Positions 10,871-19,662 are shown, counted from the stretch's first letter. The stretch is DNA of 64,000 nucleotides from Roseibium porphyridii (GCF_026191725.2 NZ_CP120863.1:414001-478000), one strand, 5' to 3'. Numbers and translations: made by a program. Notes: generated by a model from the letters alone, not told the origin.

Positions 10871-11410
10871 TCAATCCTCGATCAGCTCGTCCGGATAGAC
10901 ACCAAACAGCCGGGTCTGGTCGAGCCAGCCTTCATAGTTCGTGCCATTCACCTTGCACCAGCCGCCAGCACACTGGTCAACGGATGTCAGCACAAAGGGC
11001 TCGAGCTCGGCGACAATCACGGCATCCGATCGCGACCGGTTGCGAAGCGGTGTACGGTCATTTTTCTCCCAAGGAGTAACCAGGGCCGTACGACGGCCGG
11101 AAAGCAAAGACTTGAACACCCAGCCCTGCTTGCCTTCCCAATCACGGATCCGGCGCCAGTTCTCAAATTCCTGAATGATCTCGACGGGCAAGCCCGATTG
11201 CACAAAGGTCCAGGCAACAGCGTGTTCACGCGACGGGCCAAGCCGTACATTCACCCTGTCTGACTTCAAGCTTACAAAGCGTGGAAGCGGCAATCCCGTC
11301 GCCCCGTTGCTCGTGTCCTGGGCCTTTGCGGGCACGGTCGCGACCGACAACCCGGTAAAAAGGATCATCAAGCACACAAGGAGGCGGGTACCTTTAGTCA
11401 AACGAGCCAT
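10871..11410 (-). CDS. Secreted SH3-domain protein
   Basis: 179 residues with a clear signal peptide (hydrophobic core about 9-25, cleavage near AKA-QD, residue 30). Two bacterial SH3-like repeats follow: one around VNVRLGPSREHAVAWTFVQSGLPVEII with GWVFKSLL, the second around TPLRNRSRSDAVIVAELEPFVL with WCKVNGTNYEGWL. Such proteins bind the cell wall or periplasmic partners; no catalytic domain is present. It faces the fab operon tail to tail across the terminator. Confidence 0.85.
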   Translation of the reverse strand: MARLTKGTRLLVCLMILFTGLSVATVPAKAQDTSNGATGLPLPRFVSLKSDRVNVRLGPSREHAVAWTFVQSGLPVEIIQEFENWRRIRDWEGKQGWVFKSLLSGRRTALVTPWEKNDRTPLRNRSRSDAVIVAELEPFVLTSVDQCAGGWCKVNGTNYEGWLDQTRLFGVYPDELIED

Positions 11411-11657
11411 ATCGTCCGGTTGTCCAATTGTTTTAGATCATTGCTTTGAGGCAAATCTGTACCGAAATTCGCATGCGAAAACCAGCGGGTCAGATTTGGC
11501 CCTTGGGCAATACATGTCGATTGAAACCGATCCCTTGTTTCTGCCGGACCATCTGGTATGGAAAAGGGAGTGGTCTCCTCCGCGTGCGCACAGCGCAGCG
11601 TCAAGGTGAAACCGTTGTGGTTAACAAAGCCTCAACGAAGCGCGAAAGGCAGTTGGT

Positions 11658-12644
11658 ATGGCGAAAAAGAAGCCTGTCGTTGTTGTGACCCGGAAGCTCC
11701 CGGACGTCGTTGAAACGCGGATGCGGGAGCTGTTTGAAACCCGACTTAACGAAAATGACAGGCCTTTTAGTCAGGCAGAGCTCGTGGAAGCCGTCAGAAC
11801 TGCGGATGTTCTTGTTCCGACGGTGACGGACCGAATCGATTCGTCGGTTTTGTCGCAGGCAGGCGAGAACCTGAAACTGATCGCCAACTTCGGCAACGGT
11901 GTCGACAATATCGACGTCGTCACCGCAAACAATCGCGGCATCAATGTTACCAACACGCCGGGTGTTCTGACGGAAGACACCGCTGACATGACCATGGCGC
12001 TGATTTTGTCGGTGCCGCGTCGTCTTGCCACAGGCATCAAGGCGATCGAAGGCAGCGACTGGGCCGGTTGGTCACCAACATGGATGCTCGGACACAGGAT
12101 CTGGGGCAAACGGCTCGGAATTATCGGCATGGGTCGTATCGGTCAGGCTGTTGCGCGCCGCGCCAAGGCATTCGGGATGTCCATCCATTATCACAACCGC
12201 CGCCGCGTTGCCGAAGACATCGAGGAAGAGTTGGAGGCTACCTACTGGGAGAGCCTGGACCAGATGTTGGCACGCATGGACGTGGTTTCCATCCACTGTC
12301 CGCACACGCCGGGCACATTCCACCTTCTGTCGGCGCGTCGTCTGAAACTGCTGAAAAACGATGCTTATGTCGTCAACACCGCACGGGGCGAAGTCATCGA
12401 CGAAAACGCTCTTATCCGGTTGCTGGAGGCGGGCGAACTTGCAGGAGCCGGCCTGGATGTGTTCGAGCACGAACCCGCCGTCAATCCAAAACTGGTCAAA
12501 CTCGAAAACGTGGTCCTATTGCCCCATATGGGCTCAGCGACCATTGAAGGCCGGATTGAGATGGGTGAAAAGGTCATCATCAACATCAAGACCTTCATGG
12601 ATGGGCATCGACCGCCGGACCGGGTTCTGCCCTCCATGCTTTGA
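11658..12644 (+). CDS. D-2-hydroxyacid dehydrogenase (glyoxylate/hydroxypyruvate reductase, GyaR type)
   Basis: 328 residues. NAD(P) Rossmann loop GMGRIGQA (157-164); the catalytic triad of the D-isomer family is Arg243 (NTARGEV), Glu272 (FEHEP) and His290 (LLPHMGSAT). Overall resembles the alphaproteobacterial glyoxylate/hydroxypyruvate or D-glycerate dehydrogenases, which interconvert glyoxylate-glycolate and hydroxypyruvate-glycerate; the preferred substrate cannot be fixed from sequence. The 247 bp region between it and the divergent SH3 gene holds both promoters. Confidence 0.85.
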   Translation: MAKKKPVVVVTRKLPDVVETRMRELFETRLNENDRPFSQAELVEAVRTADVLVPTVTDRIDSSVLSQAGENLKLIANFGNGVDNIDVVTANNRGINVTNTPGVLTEDTADMTMALILSVPRRLATGIKAIEGSDWAGWSPTWMLGHRIWGKRLGIIGMGRIGQAVARRAKAFGMSIHYHNRRRVAEDIEEELEATYWESLDQMLARMDVVSIHCPHTPGTFHLLSARRLKLLKNDAYVVNTARGEVIDENALIRLLEAGELAGAGLDVFEHEPAVNPKLVKLENVVLLPHMGSATIEGRIEMGEKVIINIKTFMDGHRPPDRVLPSML

Positions 12645-12665
12645 GCCGTTAGCAAAGGCTGGATT

Positions 12666-13547
12666 TTGCCGCTATCAGGGCCTGAGTTTCAGATCCCCAA
12701 ATCGCTTCTTTGGTTGAACCGACGCGAAGACGGTCGTGATTGGCTGCGTTCGCTTTCCGATCTTTTGGAGGCAGCACAAAGCAGTTTCAATCTGGATCTG
12801 TCTGGGCCGCCATTTTCCGGGGGCAACGTTTCCTACGTGTTGCCCGCGAAAAAGGACGGCGTAGATGCTGTTCTGAAAATCGCATTCATCGACCGGGAGT
12901 CCCGCCATGAAGCCGATGCGCTGAAGCTTTGGAACGGCAATGGAGCGGTGAAGCTGCTGGCGCATGACGCAGAGCTCGGTGCTTTGTTGTTGGAGCGGTG
13001 CCGACCAGGCGACCTTCTTGCCGAAGCGTCCGGCATCGACCAGATGGAGGTGCTGACTGGATTACTTCAAAAGCTCCTTGTTCCGGCAAATACACCTTTT
13101 TCGTCGCTTGCCAGCGAAGCTGAAATCTGGGCCACGACGATGCATCCTGACTGGATCAGGGCTGGAAAACCCTGTGAACAGCGCCTCGTCGATGCCGCAG
13201 TCGAAGCTCTAAAATCACTCGCTCAGGATCAAACCGAAAAGGTTCTGCTTCATCAGGACCTGCACGGACACAACATTCTTTCAGCTGACCGAGACGCCTG
13301 GCTGGCAATCGATCCAAAACCCTTAAGCGGTGACCCGGCGTTTTGCCTTAGCCCGATCGTGCGAAGCTCCGAGTTTGGCCACACCAAAAGGGCAGCGCTT
13401 TATCGTCTGGACCGGTTATCTGCGGATCTCGGTCTGGATCGCGAGCGTGCGCGTTGTTGGACCATCGGCCAGACAATGGCATGGGCTTTCAGTAGTGACC
13501 AAGCCTACAAGCATTTCGATACGGCACGATGGCTGCTGGGATCTTGA
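12666..13547 (+). CDS. Aminoglycoside/hydroxyurea phosphotransferase family kinase, APH(6)/StrB-like
   Basis: 293 residues, protein-kinase-like fold. The catalytic loop reads LLHQDLHGHNIL (about 194-205) and the metal-binding segment AIDPKPLSGDPAFCL, the signature of the PF04655 family whose members phosphorylate streptomycin or hydroxyurea. A chromosomal copy sitting 21 bp behind a dehydrogenase gene need not confer resistance, and the natural substrate is unknown. The start is a TTG at 12666; no in-frame ATG lies before the conserved region. Confidence 0.75.
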   Translation: MPLSGPEFQIPKSLLWLNRREDGRDWLRSLSDLLEAAQSSFNLDLSGPPFSGGNVSYVLPAKKDGVDAVLKIAFIDRESRHEADALKLWNGNGAVKLLAHDAELGALLLERCRPGDLLAEASGIDQMEVLTGLLQKLLVPANTPFSSLASEAEIWATTMHPDWIRAGKPCEQRLVDAAVEALKSLAQDQTEKVLLHQDLHGHNILSADRDAWLAIDPKPLSGDPAFCLSPIVRSSEFGHTKRAALYRLDRLSADLGLDRERARCWTIGQTMAWAFSSDQAYKHFDTARWLLGS

Positions 13548-13631
13548 TTTAGAAGCTCTCTTTTAAACTCAATTCGCCGGCGTCTCTGGAAACGGATTTC
13601 GGCCGAGAAGACCCGTTGCCGCAGAGTTGGA

Positions 13632-14345
13632 CTAGCTGCTGTACTTCCGCCAGATTGCATCGTCACCCATACCCTGGACGAAATTCTTGTGGGCTTGGTG
13701 TTCGCTGTCGCCCAGGAAGGAACCGAGCGGCGCCGGCCTGGGTCTGGCGTTGAAGCTTCCAAGTTCACCAATCTCAAGCGAAGTTCCACTTGAAGCGGTT
13801 GTCTCTTCCTCCGGCATCAGGCCGAGGGCCGTCTGACGCCCACCAATCAACTCGAGATAGACTTCAGCGAGAATTTCCGCATCGAGCAACGCACCGTGCT
13901 TCACGCGTTTCGAGTTGTCGATACCATAACGGGAGCAGAGCGCATCAAGAGAATTCGGTCCCGACGGATGCTTGCGCCTCGCGATTTCAAGCGTATCGAT
14001 CACCTGCGTATTTGGAATAGATTTTCTGCCGACCTGTGCCAGCTCATGATTGATGAAACCCATATCAAAGGCTGCGTTGTGAATGACCAGCGTCGCATCA
14101 CCGACAAATTCCAGAAACTCGTCAGCAACCTGCTTGAACAAGGGCTTATCTGAAAGAAATTCCTCGGACAGGCCATGAACTCGAAAGGCCTCTTCCGGCA
14201 TGTCCCGTTCAGGGTTGATGTAAACGTGGTAGGAATTTCCTGTCGGGATGTGGTTGATAAGTTCAACCCCGCCAATTTCCACCAGACGGTCGCCGCCGCG
14301 GGGATTAAGGCCCGTCGTTTCCGTATCGAAGGATATTTCACGCAT
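13632..14345 (-). CDS. dnaQ: DNA polymerase III epsilon subunit (3'-5' proofreading exonuclease)
   Basis: 237 residues. DEDDh exonuclease with Exo I FDTETTG (Asp7, Glu9), Exo II HNAAFDMGF (Asp94) and Exo III His150-x4-Asp155 (KHGALLDAEIL). The C-terminal tail (about 180-237) is the linker and alpha-subunit binding region. In many alphaproteobacteria dnaQ directly follows coaE; here a small plus-strand gene (14490-14849) intervenes. Confidence 0.96.
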   Translation of the reverse strand: MREISFDTETTGLNPRGGDRLVEIGGVELINHIPTGNSYHVYINPERDMPEEAFRVHGLSEEFLSDKPLFKQVADEFLEFVGDATLVIHNAAFDMGFINHELAQVGRKSIPNTQVIDTLEIARRKHPSGPNSLDALCSRYGIDNSKRVKHGALLDAEILAEVYLELIGGRQTALGLMPEEETTASSGTSLEIGELGSFNARPRPAPLGSFLGDSEHQAHKNFVQGMGDDAIWRKYSS

Positions 14346-14489
14346 TTTTTTAGCCTTTGCCTCTTCGATTCACTGTGCAGGTTGACGTTCCGGAGGCAAG
14401 GCGAAGGTCGTGTTTTCCACGGTGTTCAATCTCTGGAACAATCCCCGGTCAGAATTCGCGCAGAAAGTAGCGACCGAAAGGAAATCAAA

Positions 14490-14849
14490 ATGGCGATTAG
14501 CCGCTCCATTGCTGGTTTTATGGTGTCTAGCGTTTTCTGTTCGAGTGTGCTTGCGGGTGGTTGGCAAACCGACAAGGGCCCAGATTGCATCTTGATCGAC
14601 AAACAGCAACAGAAAGCGGGCGAATGCGATTTGAACTATACACCCGGCGAAGGAGCGTCCACCTTCATCTTCGCCTGGGACGACGGGATGGTCACGGTTC
14701 TACGTCTTCAGCAGGACGCAGTAAAACTGAACAATGTCCCGGCCACCCAGATTCGGGAAAACTGGAAAAATTCAGTAGGGTCAGCGAGTTGCTATAAGAC
14801 CCTTGGTTCTGAAACTGTGTTCTGCGCTCGAGTTTTGGGATTGTATTGA
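14490..14849 (+). CDS. Small secreted protein of unknown function
   Basis: 119 residues from the ATG at 14490, with GAAAGGA about 8 nt upstream. Residues 1-22 form a signal peptide (hydrophobic run ending VLAGG). The mature part has four cysteines, at positions fit for two disulfides (in PDCILI, GECDL, ASCYK and VFCAR). No domain recognised. The frame is open upstream to 14175, but that part overlaps dnaQ and lacks a signal. It lies opposite in strand between coaE and dnaQ and ends 6 bp from coaE, so it looks inserted into an otherwise conserved gene block. Confidence 0.75.
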   Translation: MAISRSIAGFMVSSVFCSSVLAGGWQTDKGPDCILIDKQQQKAGECDLNYTPGEGASTFIFAWDDGMVTVLRLQQDAVKLNNVPATQIRENWKNSVGSASCYKTLGSETVFCARVLGLY

Positions 14850-14855
14850 CCCGGC

Positions 14856-15443
14856 TTACTGGCACGCCGCCAATGCCCTTAAAATTGCTCTGACCTGCCG
14901 ACGGGCTGGCTCCATGCCCAACCCGGTATCAATCAGGAAATGTGCCCGTCTGCGTTTATCGACATCGGGCATTTGACGTTCGAGAATTGTCCTAAACCTG
15001 TCTTCGGTCATGTCAGGCCGGGCCAGAACTCGTTGTTTTTGAACTTCCGGACTTGCGGTTACAACAACAGCCATATCCACGCGGTCCTGGCCTCCCGTTT
15101 CAAAAAGGAGGGGAATGTCCATCATGACGATGCGTTGTCGAGCCCGGCGAGCCGCTGCGAGAAAGGCCTCTTCTTCTTCGCGAACAAGCGGATGCACGAT
15201 CGCTTCGAGGCGTTTCATGGCCTCCGGTCTGCCAAGAACGTGCGGCGATAGTCGCTTCCGGTCGACCTGACCCCCAGAAACCGTTCCTGGAAACGCAGCT
15301 TCGATGAGCGGAGCAGCCCGGCCTGCATAAAGCGCATGAACAGTTGCGTCGGCATCATGAACCGGAACGCCGGAAGCTGCGAACATATTCGCAGTCGTTG
15401 ATTTTCCCATACCGATGGAGCCGGTCAGTCCGATCCTGATCAC
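14856..15443 (-). CDS. coaE: Dephospho-CoA kinase
   Basis: Final step of coenzyme A synthesis. P-loop GSIGMGKST at 8-16; lid and substrate segments HVLGRPEAMKRLEAIVHP and DIPLLFETGG are recognisable. I place the start at the GTG at 15443, giving 195 residues (MIRIGLTG); this GTG overlaps the aroE stop as GTGA. A longer frame exists upstream, but its Arg-rich extension is simply aroE in another frame. Third gene of the maf-aroE-coaE block. Confidence 0.95.
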   Translation of the reverse strand: MIRIGLTGSIGMGKSTTANMFAASGVPVHDADATVHALYAGRAAPLIEAAFPGTVSGGQVDRKRLSPHVLGRPEAMKRLEAIVHPLVREEEEAFLAAARRARQRIVMMDIPLLFETGGQDRVDMAVVVTASPEVQKQRVLARPDMTEDRFRTILERQMPDVDKRRRAHFLIDTGLGMEPARRQVRAILRALAACQ

Positions 15444-16288
15444 CCGTTCACTCCGAGGTCTTCTAGAACGATGGTCCGCAGAGCGTCGTCGACTTCCGGC
15501 CGCACCCCGAACCAACGTTCAAAGCCCGGGACGGCCTGATGCAACAGCATGCCCAGTCCGTCGACGGTTGGGTTGCCGCGCTCCGCAGCTCTTTTCAGGA
15601 GGTCGGTTTTCAACGGGACATAAACAATGTCGGTGACAAGCGCCGACTTTGGCAATGGGGTCAGGTCGATTTCAAGCACTGGCTTACCTGTCATTCCCAA
15701 TGACGTTGTGTTAACAAGAACATCTGCTTTTCCAAGCAATTTCCCCAGGCTATTCCAATCATGGGCGATTGTTTTGGAACCAAACTCACCGGCAATTGTC
15801 CTGGCTTTTTCCAGTGTTCTGTTGACGATATGCACATGTGTGAAATTTCGAGACAAAAGAGCCCAGACTATGGCTCTGGCAGCTCCGCCAGCTCCCAAAA
15901 CAACAGCCGATTCACGTGAAACGTCCCATTCAGGTGCCAATTGGTCCAGATTTCCCAAGAATCCCAGCCCATCGGTGTTGGATCCGCAAAGACGCCCGTT
16001 CGCATCGAGCCACAATGTGTTTGCAGCTCCCATCGTTTGAGCCGCTTCATCCAACCAGTCGCAAGCACTGGCTGCGACTTCCTTGTGCGGCACTGTTACA
16101 TTTGCTCCAACCAGACCGGAGGCGGCAAAGTCACCGAAGAACGCTTCCGCGGATTCCGGAGCGACATCGATCCGGTCATAAGAACCGGAAAGCCCGTGCT
16201 TCTTCAGCCAGTATCCATGAACTAGGGGAGATCGAGAGTGGGCTACAGGATGTCCCGTTACCGCCGATTTTTTGATTTTTTCACTCAT
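15440..16288 (-). CDS. aroE: Shikimate 5-dehydrogenase
   Basis: NADPH-dependent reduction of 3-dehydroshikimate. 282 residues; catalytic Lys69 in NVTVPHKE and Asp106 in SNTDGLGF, NADP loop LGAGGAA (131-137). Starts inside the end of maf (ATGA overlap) and overlaps coaE by four bases, so the three are translationally linked. Residues 122-127 (DVSRES) are encoded by a parS-type sequence at 15909-15922, so this gene carries a chromosome segregation site. Confidence 0.96.
   Translation of the reverse strand: MSEKIKKSAVTGHPVAHSRSPLVHGYWLKKHGLSGSYDRIDVAPESAEAFFGDFAASGLVGANVTVPHKEVAASACDWLDEAAQTMGAANTLWLDANGRLCGSNTDGLGFLGNLDQLAPEWDVSRESAVVLGAGGAARAIVWALLSRNFTHVHIVNRTLEKARTIAGEFGSKTIAHDWNSLGKLLGKADVLVNTTSLGMTGKPVLEIDLTPLPKSALVTDIVYVPLKTDLLKRAAERGNPTVDGLGMLLHQAVPGFERWFGVRPEVDDALRTIVLEDLGVNG
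15909..15922 (-). promoter_or_regulatory. parS-type ParB-binding site (inside aroE)
   Basis: Plus-strand sequence GATTCACGTGAAAC, 13 of 14 bases of the perfect parS core GTTTCACGTGAAAC. The deviating base creates GATTC (GANTC). It lies about 2 kb left of the origin, the only such site on that side in the window, and is read in aroE as Val-Ser-Arg-Glu. Confidence 0.85.
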
Positions 16289-16878
16289 TTTTCAATAACT
16301 TGCAATTCTCTCAACTGCTCAAGAAGCGGCAACAGAGGCAAGCCCAGAATGGTGAAGTAATCACCTTCGATCTTCTCAAACAATTGCACACCAAGCCCTT
16401 CGAGCTGATAAGCGCCGACACTGGAAAGAACTGCATCGCCTGCGTTCGCAAGATAATGCCCTACAAATGCCGGGCTGAGGGTGCGCATCGTCAGACGCGC
16501 CGTGGACACTCTTCGCCAGATCGCCTCGCCGTTTTTTGACAGGACGACTGCTGAATGAAGTTCATGAGTTTTGCCGGAAAATTCCAGAAGTTGGCGTCGA
16601 GCCGCTTCCATATCATCGGGTTTGGTTCGACGCTGACCTTCAAAAGCCAGGATCTGATCTGCTCCAATCACGAGATCACCGGAACGGCGCGCACTGACAT
16701 TCTCCGCTTTGGCCTCTGCGAGAACACTTGCCAAGTCTTCCGGTGGAAATTCGGCTTTTAGCAGGGGCGCTTCAACTGCCCGCTCATCGACGTCGGACGG
16801 ATCAACTTCGATCGTCAGTCCGGCATTTTCCAGAAGCTGTGCGCGGATCCTGCTTCCGCTTGCCAAAACAAGTCCCAT
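16285..16878 (-). CDS. maf: Maf-family nucleoside triphosphate pyrophosphatase
   Basis: House-cleaning hydrolase of non-canonical NTPs. 197 residues from the ATG at 16878, preceded by AGAGGG with 4 nt spacing; a TTG one codon upstream is less likely. Family motifs: LASGSRIRAQLLENAG at the N-terminus (5-20), ADQILAFEGQ, and the SSVGAYQLEGLG segment near the C-terminus. Its stop overlaps the aroE start. Confidence 0.93.
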   Translation of the reverse strand: MGLVLASGSRIRAQLLENAGLTIEVDPSDVDERAVEAPLLKAEFPPEDLASVLAEAKAENVSARRSGDLVIGADQILAFEGQRRTKPDDMEAARRQLLEFSGKTHELHSAVVLSKNGEAIWRRVSTARLTMRTLSPAFVGHYLANAGDAVLSSVGAYQLEGLGVQLFEKIEGDYFTILGLPLLPLLEQLRELQVIEK

Positions 16879-16905
16879 CAATCCCTCTTGAGTGTTCTGT
16901 TCAAT

Positions 16906-17754
16906 TTACACATTTTGCGCATTGGTCTGATCTGACTTGAAGTCCCTGAAAAGGCTCAGGATTTCAGCAGCAGTCTCTTCAACGGACCGGCGCGTGACAT
17001 CGATCAGCGGCCAACTCTGCTCGGAGCAGAGCCGCCGCGTCATAGTGATTTCCTGCGAGATTTCTTTCCGATCAACGTAGGTGTCATTATAACCTTCTGA
17101 ATTTAAAGATAAAACTCGATTTCGCCGAATCTGCTGAATACGTTCAGCGGACGCGATCAGCCCCACGATCATCGGTTTTTCCAATTTTTTGACATGGTCC
17201 GGCAATGGAATTCCCGGAACCAACGGCACGTTGGCGGCCTTGATGCCTCTATTCGCGAGGTAAATGCATGTCGGAGTTTTGGAGGTGCGGGAAATTCCGA
17301 GCAATACGATATCGGCAGATTCCAGATCGTCCCAAATCTGCCCATCGTCATGCATCATTGTGTAGTTGATGGCCTCCATGCGCTTGAAATATTCTGCGTC
17401 CAGTTCGTGCTGGCCTCCGATCCGATGCGTCTGGGTTACATTCAGATAGGATTGAAACACCGCGAAAACCGGATCGAGAATATTTACGAACGGTGCACCG
17501 AGTTCACGGCATTTCTGTTCAAGCCGATTGGCGATCTCTTCATCCACCAAAGTGTACAGAACGATGCCCGGGGCCTTTTCGATTTCGCTGATAACGCGAT
17601 CCAGCTGCTTCTGCGACCGGACCAGAGGATAGACATGTTCTATTTCCTGGACATTTTCGTATTGCACGGTAGCCGCACGCGCTACAGTCATCAGCGTTTC
17701 GCCGGTGGAGTCGGACACGAGATGCAGATGGAAGTAGTGTCTCGACTTATTCAC
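16906..17754 (-). CDS. ppsR: Pyruvate, phosphate dikinase/PEP synthase regulatory protein (DUF299 kinase/pyrophosphorylase)
   Basis: Bifunctional ADP-dependent kinase and Pi-dependent pyrophosphorylase acting on a Thr of pyruvate phosphate dikinase or PEP synthase. 282 residues; the P-loop GISRTSKTP lies at 153-161 and the N-terminal HLHLVSDSTGET (9-20) is family-typical. Start is GTG at 17754 with GGGGAT upstream. It is the first gene left of the origin, transcribed away from it. Whether PPDK or PEP synthase is the partner cannot be judged here. Confidence 0.92.
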   Translation of the reverse strand: MNKSRHYFHLHLVSDSTGETLMTVARAATVQYENVQEIEHVYPLVRSQKQLDRVISEIEKAPGIVLYTLVDEEIANRLEQKCRELGAPFVNILDPVFAVFQSYLNVTQTHRIGGQHELDAEYFKRMEAINYTMMHDDGQIWDDLESADIVLLGISRTSKTPTCIYLANRGIKAANVPLVPGIPLPDHVKKLEKPMIVGLIASAERIQQIRRNRVLSLNSEGYNDTYVDRKEISQEITMTRRLCSEQSWPLIDVTRRSVEETAAEILSLFRDFKSDQTNAQNV

Positions 17755-18179
17755 GGTGTCATCCCCAGGGCTGTTGATCGATTGGGAGTCTTTCTTGCTC
17801 CCCCGTGCCTAGCATGAAGTTTATGCCCGCTCAGCATGATTTATTAACAATGCTTGATCGTGCGGGAACTGATGCCGAAACGGTTGTTGATAGAAGTGGA
17901 TTCACAAAGGCGCTGTGACATATCGACAGATTGTCCACCAGTGCCCAATTTCTTAACGAAAGGTAAACAAACCGACAAGTGACTGTAATTATGCAAGTAA
18001 TCCTGTTATCGACTCCTGGGGAGAGATTCAGCTGCACAGACGGCCTGGTTTTTCCCGGACAGAAATTCATGCGTAAGGATTGTGGATAGAAAATGATCCC
18101 GGTAATCCACGCACAAACTAAAAAAACAGATTCAAATTAAGAATCTTATTTGATTTGAAATGTGGGAAAGGCCAAGCGT
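17755..18179. other. oriC: Chromosomal replication origin oriC (ppsR-hemE intergenic region)
   Basis: 425 bp between divergent ppsR and hemE, the position known for Caulobacter Cori and many other alphaproteobacteria. Degenerate DnaA boxes against TTATCCACA: CTATCCACA (minus, 18081-18089, 8/9), TAATCCACG (18103-18111, 7/9), TTATCGACT (18006-18014, 7/9), TTGTCCACC (17931-17939, 7/9). An AT-rich stretch at about 18116-18161 next to hemE is a candidate unwinding element. Six GANTC sites (17786, 17899, 18011, 18025, 18129, 18141) and one near-match to the CtrA box (TTAA-N7-TAAAC, 17953-17968) are present. Genes on both sides point away. The functional claim is inferred from position and composition. 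Confidence 0.85.
17953..17968 (+). promoter_or_regulatory. CtrA-like box in oriC
   Basis: TTAA-CGAAAGG-TAAAC, one base from the CtrA consensus TTAA-N7-TTAAC. In Caulobacter CtrA bound at the origin represses initiation. Single imperfect site, so tentative. Confidence 0.35.
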
Positions 18180-19208
18180 ATGAAATCCCAGGACAGAGCC
18201 GTGATGCGGGTTCTTGCAGGAGAAAAACTCTGGCCACCTCCCATCTGGATGATGAGACAGGCAGGACGTTACCTTCCCGAGTACAGGAAAGTCAGAGCGA
18301 AGGCCAAAAACTTCCTCGATTTCTGCTACTCTCCGGATCTTGCGACTGAGGTCACCCTCCAGCCGATACGCCGGTATGGTTTTGATGCGAGCATTCTGTT
18401 TTCGGACATCTTCGTCGTACCGGATGCAATCGGGTATCCGGTTCGGTTTGAAGAGGGCAGAGGTCCTGTGCTTGAACCTCTCTCATCAGATCTTCTCAAT
18501 CGTTTGGAGCAGGACAAGGCCGAGGATCACCTTAAACCGGTCATAGAGACCGTTTCTCGCCTCAGAGCAGAGCTTCCCGAGGAAACCACCTTGCTGGGCT
18601 TCTGCGGTGCTCCCTGGACGGTTGCTTGCTATTCCGTTGCAGGCCACACCACTCAGGATCAGGTGGCTGCCCGCGTCGGTGCTTATAGAGATCCTGATTT
18701 GATGCAACGGTTCATCGATCAACTGATTGAAGCTTCCATCAGCTATCTCATCCGTCAGCTCGACGCAGGAGCAGATGCCGTTCAGATATTCGATACGTGG
18801 GCGGGCGTGCTGGACGAAGCCGGTTTCAAGCGGTGGTCGATCGAGCCAACAAGACAGATTGTCGAAGGTGTGCGTGCGGTTCGGCCGGATGCAAAGATCA
18901 TAGGTTTTCCGAAAGCGTCATCTGCCCGGATGATTGCTTATATCGATGGAACAGGTGTCGATGCCGTCGGATTCGACTGGACAGCTCCCGACCAGGTTGC
19001 GCTCGACGTTCAAAAGCGCGTTCCAATTCAGGGAAATCTCGACCCCATGCGGTTGGTGGCGGGCGGAAAGGCCCTCGAAGACGGTGTTGGCCATGTCTTG
19101 TCTACGTTCGACAAAGGCCCGTTGATTTTCAATCTCGGACATGGCGTGACTCCGGATGCGGATCCGGAAAATGTTGCGCGGATGGTCGAGTTGGTGCGCA
19201 AGGGCTAG
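18180..19208 (+). CDS. hemE: Uroporphyrinogen decarboxylase
   Basis: Converts uroporphyrinogen III to coproporphyrinogen III in haem synthesis. 342 residues from the ATG at 18180, chosen because GGGAAAGG lies 9 nt upstream; a GTG at 18162 would add six residues but removes that spacing. Signature PIWMMRQAGRYLPEYR at 21-36 and catalytic Asp76 in ILFSDIFVV. First gene right of the origin and followed by hemJ after 3 bp. Confidence 0.97.
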   Translation: MKSQDRAVMRVLAGEKLWPPPIWMMRQAGRYLPEYRKVRAKAKNFLDFCYSPDLATEVTLQPIRRYGFDASILFSDIFVVPDAIGYPVRFEEGRGPVLEPLSSDLLNRLEQDKAEDHLKPVIETVSRLRAELPEETTLLGFCGAPWTVACYSVAGHTTQDQVAARVGAYRDPDLMQRFIDQLIEASISYLIRQLDAGADAVQIFDTWAGVLDEAGFKRWSIEPTRQIVEGVRAVRPDAKIIGFPKASSARMIAYIDGTGVDAVGFDWTAPDQVALDVQKRVPIQGNLDPMRLVAGGKALEDGVGHVLSTFDKGPLIFNLGHGVTPDADPENVARMVELVRKG

Positions 19209-19211
19209 TTG

Positions 19212-19640
19212 ATGGATATTTTTCTTTGGGTCAAATCCCTACATGTCATCTCGATCATCGCCTGGATGGCAGGGATGCTTTATCTGCCACGACTGTTCGT
19301 CTACCACGTTGATGCCGAGGTAGGGTCTGTACAGTCCGAGACCTTCAAGGTCATGGAACGCCGGCTCTACAAAGCAATCATCGGTCCTGCGATGGGCGCG
19401 TCCTGGATATTCGGTTTATGGGCAGCGTATGAATTGCAGGCCTGGCAGGACGGCTGGTTTCACGCGAAACTGACACTCGTTATCGCAATGTCTGCGATGC
19501 ACGGTTACCTCGGTGGCTGTGTGCGGAAATTCGCGAATGATGAGAATACAAAATCAGCCCGTTTCTATCGACTTCTCAACGAAGTTCCGACAGTTTTGAT
19601 GATCGGGATTGTTATTCTCGTGATCGTGAAACCATTTTAA
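19212..19640 (+). CDS. hemJ: Protoporphyrinogen IX oxidase, HemJ type
   Basis: Integral membrane protein of 142 residues with four predicted helices. The conserved N-terminal His11 (WVKSLHVISIIAWMAGMLYLPR) and the KLTLVIAMSAMHGYLG segment match HemJ, the oxygen-independent-fold protoporphyrinogen oxidase common in alphaproteobacteria. The adjacent hemE places two haem steps in one operon. A TTG one codon earlier is an alternative start. Confidence 0.9.
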   Translation: MDIFLWVKSLHVISIIAWMAGMLYLPRLFVYHVDAEVGSVQSETFKVMERRLYKAIIGPAMGASWIFGLWAAYELQAWQDGWFHAKLTLVIAMSAMHGYLGGCVRKFANDENTKSARFYRLLNEVPTVLMIGIVILVIVKPF

Positions 19641-19662
19641 GGGTTGCTGAATTCTGCTTTTG

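Noticed and set aside
12666..13547. Antibiotic resistance gene on a mobile element
   Set aside because: Kinase family fits, but there is no transposase, integron or composition shift around it; it is more simply a chromosomal kinase of unknown substrate.
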